The notes under the pieces were generated by a model, which saw only the letters and a list, made by a program, of their open reading frames with translations, was not told the DNA's origin and made no database searches. The position numbers and the translations under genes were made by a program. Shown here piece after piece: positions 54,100-63,155 of a stretch of DNA of 63,155 nucleotides (its first letter is position 1; each line of letters opens with the position of its first letter). This stretch comes from Pseudomonadota bacterium (GTDB taxonomy: Bacteria > Desulfobacterota > SM23-61), in assembly GCA_018819135.1 (NCBI GenBank), contig JAHJQK010000104.1, forward strand, positions 1 through 63,155, read 5' to 3'.

Positions 54100-54986
54100 T
54101 TGTTTGATTTTGAAAAAGGCGCAATCAAATTTATTCGTGGAGGCCGGTATCCCTTTTGCCATTCAGTTCTGGTAGACGATCAAATCCGGGCCATCATCGA
54201 TGCGTCGAGCGATCAAGACAAATTACTTTCTTTCCAGGGGGAAAAACCCGTAGATTTTTTAATCAATTCCCATGCCCATGAAGACCATCTGGTATTCAAT
54301 TATCTCTTTCCCCAATCCACATTTTGTGCCCATGCCCACGATGCTCCCCACTTTGAGAACCTCGATTCCTTAATCGATTGTTACGGCGATATGAGCCCTG
54401 AGGAAATTGAAAAATGGCGTAAATTTTTTTTTTAGAAGAATGTCACTACCAGCCGCGCCGGCTTGATCTTTGCCTTGAGGATGGCCAGGTGATGGACCTG
54501 GGGGATACCAAAATGGAGATCATTCACACGCCGGGCCATACCCGTGGCCACCTTTGTTTTTACTTCCCCCAGGAAAAAGTTCTCTTTACCGGCGACCTGG
54601 ATCTTACCCGCATCGGACCGTACTATGCCGACCGCACCTCGAGCCTTGAAGAAACCCTTCAATCCCTGGAGCGGCTGAAAACTTACCCCCTGGAAACTTA
54701 TTTAACCTCCCATGGCAAAGGAATCTATGACGGGAACCCGGCCTATGTAGACCGCTATTTGAATATCATTTTTGCGCGCGAGGAAAAGCTGATCGATCTT
54801 TTGCAAAGAGGTCCGAAAACTCTGACTCAAGTGGTGGAAGAAGGGATCATTTATGGCCAACACCCAGGCATTTTTAGCGCCTGGGATTTATCCCTTTCCG
54901 AAAGGGGCATGATGATCAAACACCTGGACCGGCTGGTCAAAGCGAATCGGGTGCGCCGGGAAGGCGACCTTTTTACCTGCTTTTGA
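54100..54986 (+). pseudogene. MBL-fold hydrolase, frameshifted at a T10 tract
   Basis: The first frame (TTG 54100, GGAAGG upstream) gives LINSHAHEDHLVFNYLF, the metal-binding HxHxDH, and stops at 54435 just after ten consecutive T (54424-54433). A second frame then continues with EECHYQPRRLDLCLEDGQVM, IIHTPGHTRGHLCFYFPQEK and LFTGDLDL, ending at 54986. One extra T (or two fewer) would join them into a normal protein of about 295 residues. Transcriptional slippage, a real mutation or a sequencing error are all possible. The 3' end overlaps the convergent ATPase gene by 14 bp. Confidence 0.8.
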
Positions 54987-56169
54987 TCCAGTTATAAAGC
55001 CCCTCTGAGCCGCCCAGGGGTAGCGCGGTAATCAGATTCCTATCCGCAAGGGGGTAGGGTTGTTCCGTGCGGCAGACAACAGCGCCTTTCTTCAGTGCCC
55101 TGGGGCCATAGGCCTCACTGAGCAGCATAAATCCTTTCAGGCTTCGCTTTTCAATCTCTACGGCCACTTTACACTCCACCGCCAGAAGTTGCCGGGGGCC
55201 GATTTCAATGAGCAAATCGATTTCCTCCCCCTGGGCGATTCGCCAAAACCAGAAGGGGGGCCGTTTCCCCTGGTTAAGGAACTGTTTCCTCGCTTCACTG
55301 ATCACCAGGTTTTCCCAAATGGAGCCCCAGGCTGGGCTATGGGTCACCGTTGACCATTCCGCAAAGCCCAGCAGATAGATCAACAAGCCCGGATCATTGA
55401 AGTACAATTTGGGAGTTTTTATGAGCCTTTTTCCGGCACTGGTGTGGTAAGGTTCCAGGAGAAATATCTGTTGGCTGGCTTCCAGAATGGAGATCCAACT
55501 TTTTGCCGTATTCGGGGAGATGCCCACATCCCTGGCCATTTCGGAAAGGGAGAGTAATTGACCCACCCGAAGAGCAGCGGCTCTGAGAAAACGGTCAAAG
55601 TCTCTCAGGCTTCCTACATTCAGAATATTCCGGACATCGCGCTCCAAATAGGTGGCCAAATAGGAACCCATCCAAAGATCGCGGTCCAGGTCAGGTCTTT
55701 GCCAGAGTTCCGGGAACCCCCCTTTCCAGCAGAAACGATCTATTTCCGGAAGGGTCGCATTTTTATGAACTTCAACCAATGACAAGGTCGGCAGATTGAG
55801 TATGGCACACCGGCCGGCCAGGGATTCGGTAACCCCCTGCATCAAGGAAAAATCCTGGGACCCGGTCAGGAAAAAACGTCCAGGCCGGCGGTCTTTGTCC
55901 ACAAGGATCTTGAGACGTCGAAAAATTTCCGGGACATATTGAACTTCATCAATGATCAAAGGTTGGCGGCGTTTGATCAGGAACCCGTCAAAATCCAGCC
56001 GGGCAGCTTCGGCATCACGGGGAATATCGAAAGTAACATAATCCGTGCTGGGGAAAAGGTGGCGGGCAAGAGAAGTCTTTCCGGCCTGGCGCGCTCCGGT
56101 GAGGACGACCACAGGAAACTGTTCCAAAGCCTTTTTGAGGATGCCCGAAATATGCCGTTCAATCCACAT
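54973..56169 (-). CDS. AAA ATPase with DUF4143 domain
   Basis: A 398-residue protein with an N-terminal AAA_14 ATPase (Walker A VVLTGARQAGKTSLARHLF, Walker B RQPLIIDEVQYVPEIFRRL, FLTGSQDFSLMQGVTESLAG) and a C-terminal DUF4143 domain (about 200-370) with a nuclease-like IDLLIEIGPRQLLAVECKVA stretch (E-x-K). The role of this widespread, horizontally spread family is unknown; it is often near mobile or defence genes. Confidence 0.92.
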   Translation of the reverse strand: MWIERHISGILKKALEQFPVVVLTGARQAGKTSLARHLFPSTDYVTFDIPRDAEAARLDFDGFLIKRRQPLIIDEVQYVPEIFRRLKILVDKDRRPGRFFLTGSQDFSLMQGVTESLAGRCAILNLPTLSLVEVHKNATLPEIDRFCWKGGFPELWQRPDLDRDLWMGSYLATYLERDVRNILNVGSLRDFDRFLRAAALRVGQLLSLSEMARDVGISPNTAKSWISILEASQQIFLLEPYHTSAGKRLIKTPKLYFNDPGLLIYLLGFAEWSTVTHSPAWGSIWENLVISEARKQFLNQGKRPPFWFWRIAQGEEIDLLIEIGPRQLLAVECKVAVEIEKRSLKGFMLLSEAYGPRALKKGAVVCRTEQPYPLADRNLITALPLGGSEGLYNWIKSR

Positions 56170-56550
56170 TGAATATAATATGCAATATTATTGCAAACTA
56201 TGCAAGAAGAAAATTGAGGGGGGGATATTGAAAAAGCAAAAGAGCAACGGATTTCGCAATCGTTCATGATTCACTCTACAGCCTGACCCATAAACTTCTA
56301 ACGAACATCCTCCATCTTTCGGGGCATGGTAGAAACGGGGACCAGGCCCCCCCCATAGACTTTCTCAAAAAAGAAGGGGTGGTTTGGAACCGATTGATTT
56401 TAATGGTTTGACCTGGTCAAAGGCTTTTGCTATTATGCGCTAAAAACCAGATTTCCCCTACAACCTTTCCCCTGGATTTTAAGCCCAGGCCTTCCAAAAA
56501 GCGGGGAATGAGAATGCGCGGTGATCCGTTAGCCCTCCAGATCAAATGTC

Positions 56551-56697
56551 ACACCAAAACGCAAAGAGCGCCAAGCGATATTTTTAGACTGCTATTCCCC
56601 TCTCTTAAGATTCTTTTGACCCCACTGTATTCGATTAATAAAATAATAATGGGATCTTCGGTTGAACCGTCTTTGCGTTCTTGCGCCTTGGCGGGGG
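56551..56697. repeat. Diverged inverted repeat (family B relative)
   Basis: AACGCAAAGAGCGCCAAGCG at the left and CTTTGCGTTCTTGCGCCTTG at the right. The rest of the 56170-56771 gap shows no gene. Confidence 0.6.
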
Positions 56698-56771
56698 AAA
56701 AAATTATGAAGGAGATTAGGGCGATTTGACTCGAGACTCATGGGTGGAGACAAACTTGTCAAGAATTAAAG

Positions 56772-58917
56772 ATGCGCCCCTCAAATGCTGTGACCAACGA
56801 GACCTTCAAAGACATCGAAAAACTTGAATCCGACCTCTGGGAAGCGGCGGACAACCTCCGCGCCAACTCGAAGCTCACATCCAGCGACTACTTCATGCCA
56901 GTGCTGGGAGTGATCTTCCTCCGTCATGCCGCCAACCGTTTCGAGGCCGCCAGTCGGCAGATTGAGGGGGACCAGACCGCGGGCCGAATGCCCAAGCGCA
57001 AGGTTCGTCCGGAGGACTACCTTCGCCGGCGCGCGCTGTGGCTGCCCGAGAAGGCACATTACGATTGGATCATGCAGCAGGCGGCCACGAGCGGAATTGA
57101 TCTGCCGAGACTCGTCACCGAGGCCATGACCGCCATCGAGGCCGAATTCGAGCCGCTTCAGGGGGTGCTGCCGAAGGACTATGGCATCTTTGAAACCAAG
57201 GTGCTCGAAGACTTGATGCGTCTGTTTAACAGCGAGCGGATCCGCCAGGCCACCGGCGACGTCTTCGGCCGCATCTACGAATACTTCCTCGCTAAGTTCT
57301 CCATTCAGAAGGCCCACGATAACGGCGAGTTCTTCACGCCGTCTTCGCTCGTGCAGACAATCGTCAATGTCATCGAGCCTGACCACGGCATTGTCCTCGA
57401 TCCGGCGACTGGTTCGGCTGGCATGTTCGTCCAGTCCAGCCACTTCATCGGGCATGAGGGCGGGGACACGGCGAAGAAGGTCGTCTTCTACGGCCAGGAA
57501 AAGAACCGCGATACCATCCGCATCGCCAAGATGAACCTCGCAGTCCACGGTCTGGAAGGTAAGATTGCCGAGGCCATCACCTACTACCAGGACGAGCACA
57601 CCCTGGTCGGCAAGTGCGATTTCGTGATGGCCAATCCGCCGTTCAATGTCGACCTAGTCGATGCCGAGCGCATCAAGGGGGAGGGACCCGCGCCTGCCCT
57701 TTGGCCTGCCGGGCGTGAACAAGGCCAAGAAGGTTTCGAACGGCAATTATCTCTGGATTTCCTACTTTTGGAGCTACCTGAGCGGGAAGGGCCGCGCCGG
57801 GTTCGTCATGTCCTCCCAGGCGTCGAGCGCCGGGCACGGGGAGAAGGAAGTGCGCCAGAAGATCGTCGAGACGGGCGACGCGGACGTGATGATCTCCATT
57901 CGCTCCAACTTCTTCTATACCCGCACTGTCCCTTGCGAGCTGTGGCACTTTGACCGGGCGAAGCCCACTGAACGCAAGGACAAGGTGCTTATGATTGATG
58001 CCCGAAACATCTACCGAAAAGTGACCCGGAAGATTTATGATTTCTCGCCCGAGCAGATGAGGAACCTTGCCGCAATCGTCTGGCTCTATCGCTGCCAGCG
58101 AGAGCGCTTCCTCGCGTTGGTGAAGGACTACCTCGGGCGCGTCTGCACGGAGAGCGACGCGGTTCCGGCGGCACTGGCCACCTTTGAGGCTACGCTCGCG
58201 GAACTGCGCGGGCGCTTCGACCGTCTCGCCGATGCTATCGCGAAACACGCCGAGCTTGAGGCCGAGAAGAAGCAGCCCCTCGCCGATGCCGCAACCGAAC
58301 TACGCGAGGCGGCGGCGCTGTATGGGACCGACCGGGAGAAGCTCCTCACGAGTCTGCGCACCTTCGGCCAGAAGTACGCCAAGGCGCTGCCCGGTGAGAA
58401 CGCCGCACAGCACGCCTCGCGCAAGGCCTTCGACCCCATCGCCGAGGCGATCCGCGGCCTGATCAAGCAGGTAGACCTGCTCTACAAGCTTGCCGCCCGC
58501 ATCGCTGACCTGGGCGCCGAGCTGGCGGGCGACGAAACCATCTCCGCCGCCTACGACCGCCGCACGACCGGCAGGCTCGTGAAGGAGCTCGATGAGGAGC
58601 GCAAGGCCGCTGTGGAGCAGCTCAAGCATGCCGCCTATTTCCACCGGCAGGTGGCTTGGCTGCAGGATCGCTTCCCCAAGGCCGAGCTGCAGTCTGTGCC
58701 GGGGCTGGTCAAGGTTGTGGACCGCAAGGAGATCGAAGGGGCCGACTGGAGCCTTACGCCCGGCCGTTATGTGGGCGTGGCCCCGCCGGAGGAGGATGAT
58801 GACTTCGATTTCGAGCAAACCATACGCGACATCCACACCGAGCTGGCCGACCTCAACAAGGAGGCGGCAGAGCTGGCGGCGAAAATTCAGGAGAACTTCG
58901 AGGAGCTGGGGGTATGA
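56772..58917 (+). pseudogene. hsdM: Type I restriction-modification methyltransferase HsdM, frameshifted
   Basis: Frame one (56772 to about 57680) has the HsdM N-terminal helical domain, DVFGRIYEYFLAKFSIQKAH, GEFFTPSSLVQTIVNVIEPD, DPATGSAGMFVQSS (SAM binding) and the catalytic MANPPFNVD. At 57679-57686 GGGAGGGA is a tandem 4-bp duplication; removing one unit continues as KGDPRLPFGLPGVNKAKKVS in the second frame, with NYLWISYFWSYLSGKGRAGF and a long coiled-coil end to 58917. The restored length is about 714 residues. Its GC-rich composition differs from the flanking AT-rich genes. No hsdS or hsdR is present. Confidence 0.88.
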
Positions 58918-59657
58918 GCAAGACCAACCAACTGATTCCTGATGATTACGCAGTCCTTCTGGCCGAAGTGAAGGAGCGTGTCCGCGCCGCCCAGTATGAC
59001 GCTCTCAAGGCGGTCAACAAGGAGTTGGTCGCTCTTTACTGGGATATCGGGCGGATGACCACCGAACGTCAGGCTGCCGGAGCCCACGGCACTGCTGTGG
59101 TCAAACGCCTGGCCGCGGATTTACAAGCGGAGTTTCCCGGCATTGTCGGCTTCTCCTGGCGCAATCTCTTCAACATGAGCCAGTTTTTTACCGCCTATCG
59201 CGACAAGCCAAAATTGCAGCCATTGGCTGCAATAATCGGATGGACCCAAAACCTCGTAATCCTCCAACGCTGCAAAGAGCCGCTGGAGCACGAGTTTTAC
59301 CTCCGTATGACCGCAAAGTTTGGCTGGACCAAGAATGTCCTTATCCACCAGATCGAAAACCAGAGCTACGAGAAGACGCTGCTCGGCCAGACCAACTTCG
59401 ACAAGGCCCTGACGCCCAAGCTCCGCGCCCAGGCAAAGCTGGCCGTCAAGGACGAGTACACCTTCGACTTTCTTGAACTCGGGGAGGAACATGCCGAACG
59501 CGAACTGGAGCGCGCGCTGGTGGGCCGCATCGAACAGTTCCTGCGCGCCATGGGCGGCCTTTTCGCCTTCGTCGGCAGCCAGTTCCGGATGGAGGTGGAC
59601 GGCCGGGAGTTCTTCATCGACCTCTATTTTTTCAAAGGTGGCCATGTCAAGTTATGA
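58914..59657 (+). pseudogene. yhcG: YhcG/DUF1016-family PDDEXK nuclease, C-terminally truncated
   Basis: A 247-residue protein whose ATG overlaps the hsdM stop. The N-terminal helical DUF1016_N region (YDALKAVNKELVALYWDIGR, GFSWRNLFNMSQFFTAYRDK, LQPLAAIIGWTQNLVILQRC) and the start of the nuclease domain (FAFVGSQFRMEVDGREFFID, LYFF) are present. It then ends (KGGHVKL) before the E-x-K that completes the active site in full-length proteins of about 340 residues. The nuclease is therefore probably dead. Confidence 0.85.
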
Positions 59658-59686
59658 CCGTGAATCGGGGTCCACCTAAGGTTTTC

Positions 59687-60262
59687 TTATGATGTCTTTA
59701 TCTTTTTTTTTGACAAACCCTGCCCCGTTATGCGCATTTGTTGTCCAACTTTTAAATTTTCCTTGAGAAATCTCTCCTTAAACTGATAATCCAATTTTTT
59801 TTGAAGCCCATAACTGGCGAGTAGCCTCCCAAAAGAAATCGCCCGCGACGATAATCCCACCATTGCAAAAGCTCTTATGGCGGCGGCGTCTGCGGAACAA
59901 AATTGATGGTCTAAATTTGGTCTGAAATGTAATAGGGCCAACGCTTCAGCCTCCCCTTCATGAAGCTGTCCTATAAAAGATTTGTCAAAAAGTGAAAAAA
60001 TATCTTCCATCTCTTTAGCGGTCGCTTCCAATATCGTAATTTTATCTGATTCGGCAAGAGAAAGGAGATTAATGGGATCGGGGATTTTTTGATGTTCTGG
60101 ATAATAGAATAAAGTTTCGTCCGTCGCAATAATTGAAGGAACCAATATTGAAACTCGTCTCAATAAGGTAGGCCACACATTTAATTCATAAGCTTCAATA
60201 ATTACATTTGCATCAGGTAACAGCGATTTCGGTTTGATAATCTTCTTCCTCAAATAAACCAT
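59687..60262 (-). CDS. PIN-domain-like protein, partner of XRE-ImmA/IrrE
   Basis: A 191-residue protein with LLPDANVIIEAYELNVWPTL near the start (first PIN Asp), EGEAEALALLHFRPNLDHQF (Glu and helix) and CSADAAAIRAFAMVGLSSRA (third acidic site). These are the acidic metal ligands of PIN ribonucleases. It overlaps the upstream regulator gene by 50 bp. Pairs of an XRE/COG2856 protein and a PIN protein have been predicted as toxin-antitoxin modules, with this gene as toxin. Confidence 0.75.
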   Translation of the reverse strand: MVYLRKKIIKPKSLLPDANVIIEAYELNVWPTLLRRVSILVPSIIATDETLFYYPEHQKIPDPINLLSLAESDKITILEATAKEMEDIFSLFDKSFIGQLHEGEAEALALLHFRPNLDHQFCSADAAAIRAFAMVGLSSRAISFGRLLASYGLQKKLDYQFKERFLKENLKVGQQMRITGQGLSKKKIKTS

Positions 60263-61349
60263 AGTCTCTAAGAAATTTCGGCAGCTCGCGCAAACTGATT
60301 CTAAAATATGAAGCTAATCGAGCTCGCGAACATTTTCCTTTTTTATATGCAAGGAAGGCTAACCGCACAAACCTTTCAGGAATCGTCGGGGGGTCCCACC
60401 AATGTTGGTGCATCGTTGCAGTATCTAATTTTTTAAATTCCGGATCACTCAAAAGTTTCTCAACAGTCTTCTTGTCAACTTGTCCAAGGTTCAAGAGACG
60501 GTAGAGAAGCGCTGAGGTGGAAACATCAAAATCACGGGCTATGCCAACAAGATCAATATAATAAATTTTGTTATTTGAGACTTTTTCATTGAAGGCATTC
60601 AAAACAAGGTCAGCAGGAAGCAGCAAATTGGAGGCAAAAACTTCTGCAACCTGCTCAACCTTCTCCCAAATTTTTTCATCGGAAGTTAAAAAGTCGGGCG
60701 ATAAAGATTCCCACGTTATTAAATGGAAGAGTTCATGAGCAAAATTATAATTTCGTCTCCATGGCGCCTCGCTTTTATTCATCAAAATCGCGGGACCAAA
60801 CTCTCCCATCACACATGCAGCAGAACCTTTTTGCCCAAGATCCATGTACCATATTTTGACCCCATAAGCATTTTCCAACAGGCGCTCCAAGGACGCTGCT
60901 GGCCTTGAACCAAGATTCAATTGTCCCCCACACTGTTGGGCAATTGATTGAGCTGTGTTGAAATTCAGTGACGGAACATCTACATTACATTGTGGAAGTT
61001 TAAGCGGTGCCATGAAGCTGCAAAGATCTTCCAAACTGTGAAATTCAAGACAACGAGTAATGAAGTCCCTTTCTCTCAGGTTTTGAAGATTCTCATCAAT
61101 TTTGTTGCGCCAAAGCATCTTGGGTATGGGACTTGTATCCTTTGAAAAAAAACCGTATAGGTCTGTATGCAGCACTTTAGAAAGCTTGACAAGCTCATAG
61201 GCTTTTATATCTCTTTCTCCTTTTTCGATTTGGGATACAATTTGGGCCGATCTAAATCCAGCTTTTTGGGCTAATTCCTCTTGGGTCAATCCCAGACTCT
61301 GCCTGAGCGTTCTTATGCGCCCAATTAATGAGAGGGCTCTATCTTTCAT
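60213..61349 (-). CDS. XRE-family regulator with ImmA/IrrE metallopeptidase domain
   Basis: A 378-residue protein. Residues 10-65 form a Cro/C1 helix-turn-helix (RTLRQSLGLTQEELAQKAGF, IVSQIEKGERDIKAYELVKL). Residues about 155-300 form an ImmA/IrrE-type peptidase domain with the zinc motif HELFH at 205-209. Such proteins repress an operon and are relieved by proteolysis, or act as antitoxins. AT-rich composition sets it apart from the GC-rich hsdM before it. Confidence 0.92.
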   Translation of the reverse strand: MKDRALSLIGRIRTLRQSLGLTQEELAQKAGFRSAQIVSQIEKGERDIKAYELVKLSKVLHTDLYGFFSKDTSPIPKMLWRNKIDENLQNLRERDFITRCLEFHSLEDLCSFMAPLKLPQCNVDVPSLNFNTAQSIAQQCGGQLNLGSRPAASLERLLENAYGVKIWYMDLGQKGSAACVMGEFGPAILMNKSEAPWRRNYNFAHELFHLITWESLSPDFLTSDEKIWEKVEQVAEVFASNLLLPADLVLNAFNEKVSNNKIYYIDLVGIARDFDVSTSALLYRLLNLGQVDKKTVEKLLSDPEFKKLDTATMHQHWWDPPTIPERFVRLAFLAYKKGKCSRARLASYFRISLRELPKFLRDYGLFEEEDYQTEIAVT

Positions 61350-61517
61350 TTTACCCCTCTTTTTCGTTTTTTCTTGAATTCTTTAACATAAAATCGGCAA
61401 AGTCAAGCATTTTTTCAATATTTTCTTGAATTTTTTCAATTTTACTCAAATCTGGCCATTTTTCCTAATGCCGCAATTTCCCTATGGCATTAAAAAGTCA
61501 TTTATTTCATTACCTTT

Positions 61518-61545
61518 TATATCTATACCGGTATATCTATACCGG
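61518..61545. promoter_or_regulatory. Tandem 14-bp repeat, possible regulator binding site
   Basis: TATATCTATACCGG occurs twice head to tail (61518-61531 and 61532-61545); the junction forms the palindrome TATACCGGTATA (61524-61535). It lies about 170 bp upstream of the XRE gene and just before a small frame at 61560. Confidence 0.5.
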
Positions 61546-61559
61546 AAGAAAGGAGACGC

Positions 61560-61673
61560 TTGGTCTTTAAGGTCCTAAAAAAGCATGTGGTAGGATTAGT
61601 TTTTTCCCACTGGACCTGGCTGCCGGCGCTACGGAAGCAGTTTGCCAAGGTGAAAGTGGAGGTTCGGATGTAA
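61560..61673 (+). CDS. Short ORF or gene fragment
   Basis: A 37-residue frame from TTG 61560 with AGGAG upstream (VVGLVFSHWTWLPALRKQFA in the middle, basic tail). No family is recognised. It follows the tandem repeat and may be a remnant. Confidence 0.25.
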   Translation: MVFKVLKKHVVGLVFSHWTWLPALRKQFAKVKVEVRM

Positions 61674-61699
61674 AAAGGGGTCTGCTTTTTTGTATTTTA

Positions 61700-61712
61700 G
61701 GGTCGGACCAAG
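61700..61712. repeat. RAYT-associated REP-like element (copy 1)
   Basis: GGGTCGGACCAAG; the reverse complement form (CTTGGTCCGCCCC) is at 61930-61942 and a second direct copy at 62151-62164. These bracket RAYT gene pieces. Confidence 0.6.
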
Positions 61713-61814
61713 ATAACTATTTGATTTTGACAGATAACAATGAGAAAAATATGCTTATTTTTGCCTTAGAACCTCAATTTCACTGCCGAAAATATGGTTT
61801 TAAGGGAAAGTAAA

Positions 61815-61844
61815 ATGCCCCGAGCTAACAGGCATTACCTTTAG
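61815..61844 (+). pseudogene. RAYT transposase N-terminal remnant
   Basis: MPRANRHYL then TAG, matching the first residues (MARANRHYLPG) of the RAYT fragment at 62272. The rest of the gene is not recognisable. Confidence 0.55.
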
Positions 61845-61929
61845 GCCTGATTTGGGGGCTGAAAATGGCGTTTTAAGCCTTCAAAATGCCTATTATTGGG
61901 ATACATCTGATCGAATTTAATTGGCTTTT

Positions 61930-61942
61930 CTTGGTCCGCCCC
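61930..61942. repeat. RAYT-associated REP-like element (inverted copy)
   Basis: CTTGGTCCGCCCC, inverted relative to the copies at 61700 and 62151, so that 61930 and 62151 form a head-to-tail inverted pair. Confidence 0.6.
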
Positions 61943-61951
61943 GGAAGTGAA

Positions 61952-62116
61952 TTATTCCTTTATAGCAAAGTGGAAATGAGAAATGGGTGACCCCAAATTC
62001 GACGCCCATGGTGAGTCAGCGGTGAAAAGGTGGGCCGCCAGCCAGAGCCAGATTAGCAACAGCCCGCTTACGAACCCGAGAAGCCCATAGAGAATTTTTC
62101 GACGCATTTTATTCAT
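61952..62116 (-). CDS. Small membrane protein, hypothetical
   Basis: A 54-residue protein from ATG 62116 with one hydrophobic helix (ILYGLLGFVSGLLLIWLWLA) after a basic start (MNKMRRK). It lies between two REP-like copies and may be part of that mobile unit or a gene remnant. A start at 62107 is also possible. Confidence 0.4.
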   Translation of the reverse strand: MNKMRRKILYGLLGFVSGLLLIWLWLAAHLFTADSPWASNLGSPISHFHFAIKE

Positions 62117-62150
62117 GGAGGTTATAGAAAAAGGGAGTTGGCTGATGGCT

Positions 62151-62164
62151 GGGGTCGGACCAAG
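62151..62164. repeat. RAYT-associated REP-like element (copy 2)
   Basis: GGGGTCGGACCAAG, about 108 bp upstream of the RAYT fragment start. Confidence 0.6.
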
Positions 62165-62271
62165 AAAACCCATTGAAATAACATGGTAAATTTTTCATAA
62201 CACCTGTCTTTTTGGGCCTTAGAATGGCATTTTTGATAGGAAAATGTGGGATTTAAGCAGAGGCCTATCAG

Positions 62272-62487
62272 ATGGCGAGAGCAAATAGGCATTACCTCCC
62301 GGGATACGTCTGGCATATTACCTACCGATGCCACAAAAAAGAATTTTTGTTGAAGTTTGCCCGAGACCGGCGGCGGTGGATGGCATGGCTCTTTGAGGCA
62401 AGGAACCGTTACGGGTTGAGTATCCTCAATTACACAGTGACCTCTAACCACATTCATCTTTTGGTTTCGGACGATGGAGGGGAATAA
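62272..62487 (+). pseudogene. REP-associated tyrosine transposase (RAYT), N-terminal part
   Basis: The 71 residues ARANRHYLPGYVWHITYRCH, KKEFLLKFARDRRRWMAWLF and SILNYTVTSNHIHLLVSDDG match the N-terminal Y1-transposase domain, with the His-x-His (HIH) metal motif. The catalytic Tyr and the rest of the domain are missing: after DDGGE the frame stops and sequence of a helicase gene begins. Confidence 0.8.
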
Positions 62488-63155
62488 TACAGTCAAATAC
62501 CGTAAGGTTAAACCCATTACCATCCTGGTTACCAAAAACATCGCTGCCTGCAAGCGTCTCACCGATAAACTGGTTGCCTTCCTTGCTAAGAAAGAAAGGA
62601 TCAGCAAAGAGAAAGCGGCAGAGAAGGTTTTGATCGTTACCTCTGCCAACGAGCACAAGAGTAATATCCTGATCCTGCGAAGGGTGGATGACAAGGACAA
62701 TCGTATCGAGTGGATTACTTCAGTGAGCATGCTCTCCGAAGGGTGGGATGTCAAAAACGTCTTTCAGATCGTCCCCCACGAGGAGCGGGCGTTTAATTTC
62801 AAAACTTCTGATTGCCCAGGTTCTGGGAAGAGGCTTGAGGATACCGAAAGTCTACAGGGGGAATCAGCCGGTTGTAACTGTTTTCAATCACGATAAGTGG
62901 TCGGGAAGCATCAAGCACCTGGTAGATGAAGTTTTGGAGATTGAGAAGCGCATACACTCCTACCCGGTGGAGAAGAAAGAGGATTACAACTTTGATCTCT
63001 ACCACATTGATTACAGGCGAACCGAGGAGGAAGTCGAATACCCCCAGGAAGACCTTTTTGAACTCCTGAAGAAGGGCTATATCACCTATTCGAGCCAAGA
63101 AAAAGTGACTCCGGAAGAAACTATATACGAAACTGCCGTTACAGGAGCGAGAGAA
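62488..63155 (+). pseudogene. Type III restriction enzyme/DEAD-box helicase-like fragment, frameshifted and partial
   Basis: From about 62488, PITILVTKNIAACKRLTDKL, VLIVTSANEHKSNILILRRV and WITSVSMLSEGWDVKNVFQI, then VPHEERAFN, match the second helicase domain (motif V/VI) of Res-type subunits. One extra T near 62797-62800 shifts the frame; the other frame continues LLIAQVLGRGLRIPKVYRGN, then VTVFNHDKWSGSIKHLVDEV and on to the window end. The N-terminal half, including Walker A, is missing at the RAYT junction. Confidence 0.75.

Overview
The window looks like chromosomal DNA of an anaerobic bacterium of the Desulfobacterota ('Deltaproteobacteria') type. This rests on the gene set: a tungsten-type aldehyde:ferredoxin oxidoreductase, two proteins of the 4-hydroxybutyryl-CoA dehydratase family, a desulforedoxin-like mini-protein, selenium/sulfur-transfer genes (cysteine desulfurase plus a DUF3343 protein), NikR, a TAXI-type TRAP transporter, an NDP-forming acyl-CoA synthetase, and many short dispersed palindromic repeats. 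The taxonomic call is an inference. No rRNA, tRNA or CRISPR array was seen.

Layout. 1-1.5 kb is an accessory/decay zone: an integron-cassette-like BrnT/BrnA toxin-antitoxin pair bounded by attC-like sequence, a ferredoxin fragment and a ruined crotonase gene. 1.5-6.7 kb holds glmU-glmS, glycerate kinase and a cyclic-nucleotide-binding protein. 6.8-11 kb is a minus-strand cluster: arabinose-5-phosphate isomerase, a DapA-like protein, a lipoprotein, a double-FHA protein (frameshifted) and a PP2C phosphatase. 11.2-14 kb carries a small protein plus NikR, then a truncated YedE, a cysteine desulfurase and DUF3343. 14-24 kb is a co-directional anaerobic-metabolism island: two AbfD-like proteins flanking a desulforedoxin-like protein, AOR, a HypE/AIR-synthase-like protein, a small protein, a molybdopterin oxidoreductase and an MBL-fold hydrolase. 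24-27.2 kb is accessory DNA: an HEPN / unknown / TIGR04255-like triad and gene fragments (sacsin-like, MntA/HepT, LVIVD-repeat).

27.2-38.5 kb is uptake and activation of organic acids: FAH-family hydrolase, sodium:solute symporter, TAXI-TRAP transporter, two different acyl-CoA synthetases and an orphan ABC substrate-binding protein. 38.8-52 kb is a large minus-strand efflux locus in which a TetR gene heads genes for an EmrAB-type, an RND-type and a MacAB-type exporter with one TolC. 52.2-54 kb has a VOC protein and an SDR. 54-63 kb is again accessory and decaying: a frameshifted MBL protein, a DUF4143 ATPase, a frameshifted HsdM, a truncated YhcG nuclease, an XRE-ImmA/IrrE + PIN pair, RAYT transposase pieces with their REP-like palindromes, and a broken type III-restriction-like helicase running off the end.

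The best candidates for undescribed biology are the TIGR04255-like/unknown/HEPN triad (23.9-25.6 kb), the AbfD/AOR/AIR-synthase/Mo-enzyme island with unusual metal-ligand changes, and the three-exporter efflux operon whose MacA-like adaptor carries an embedded LTxxQ (Spy/CpxP-like) segment. Several genes are interrupted at homopolymers or short duplications; some of these could be assembly errors.
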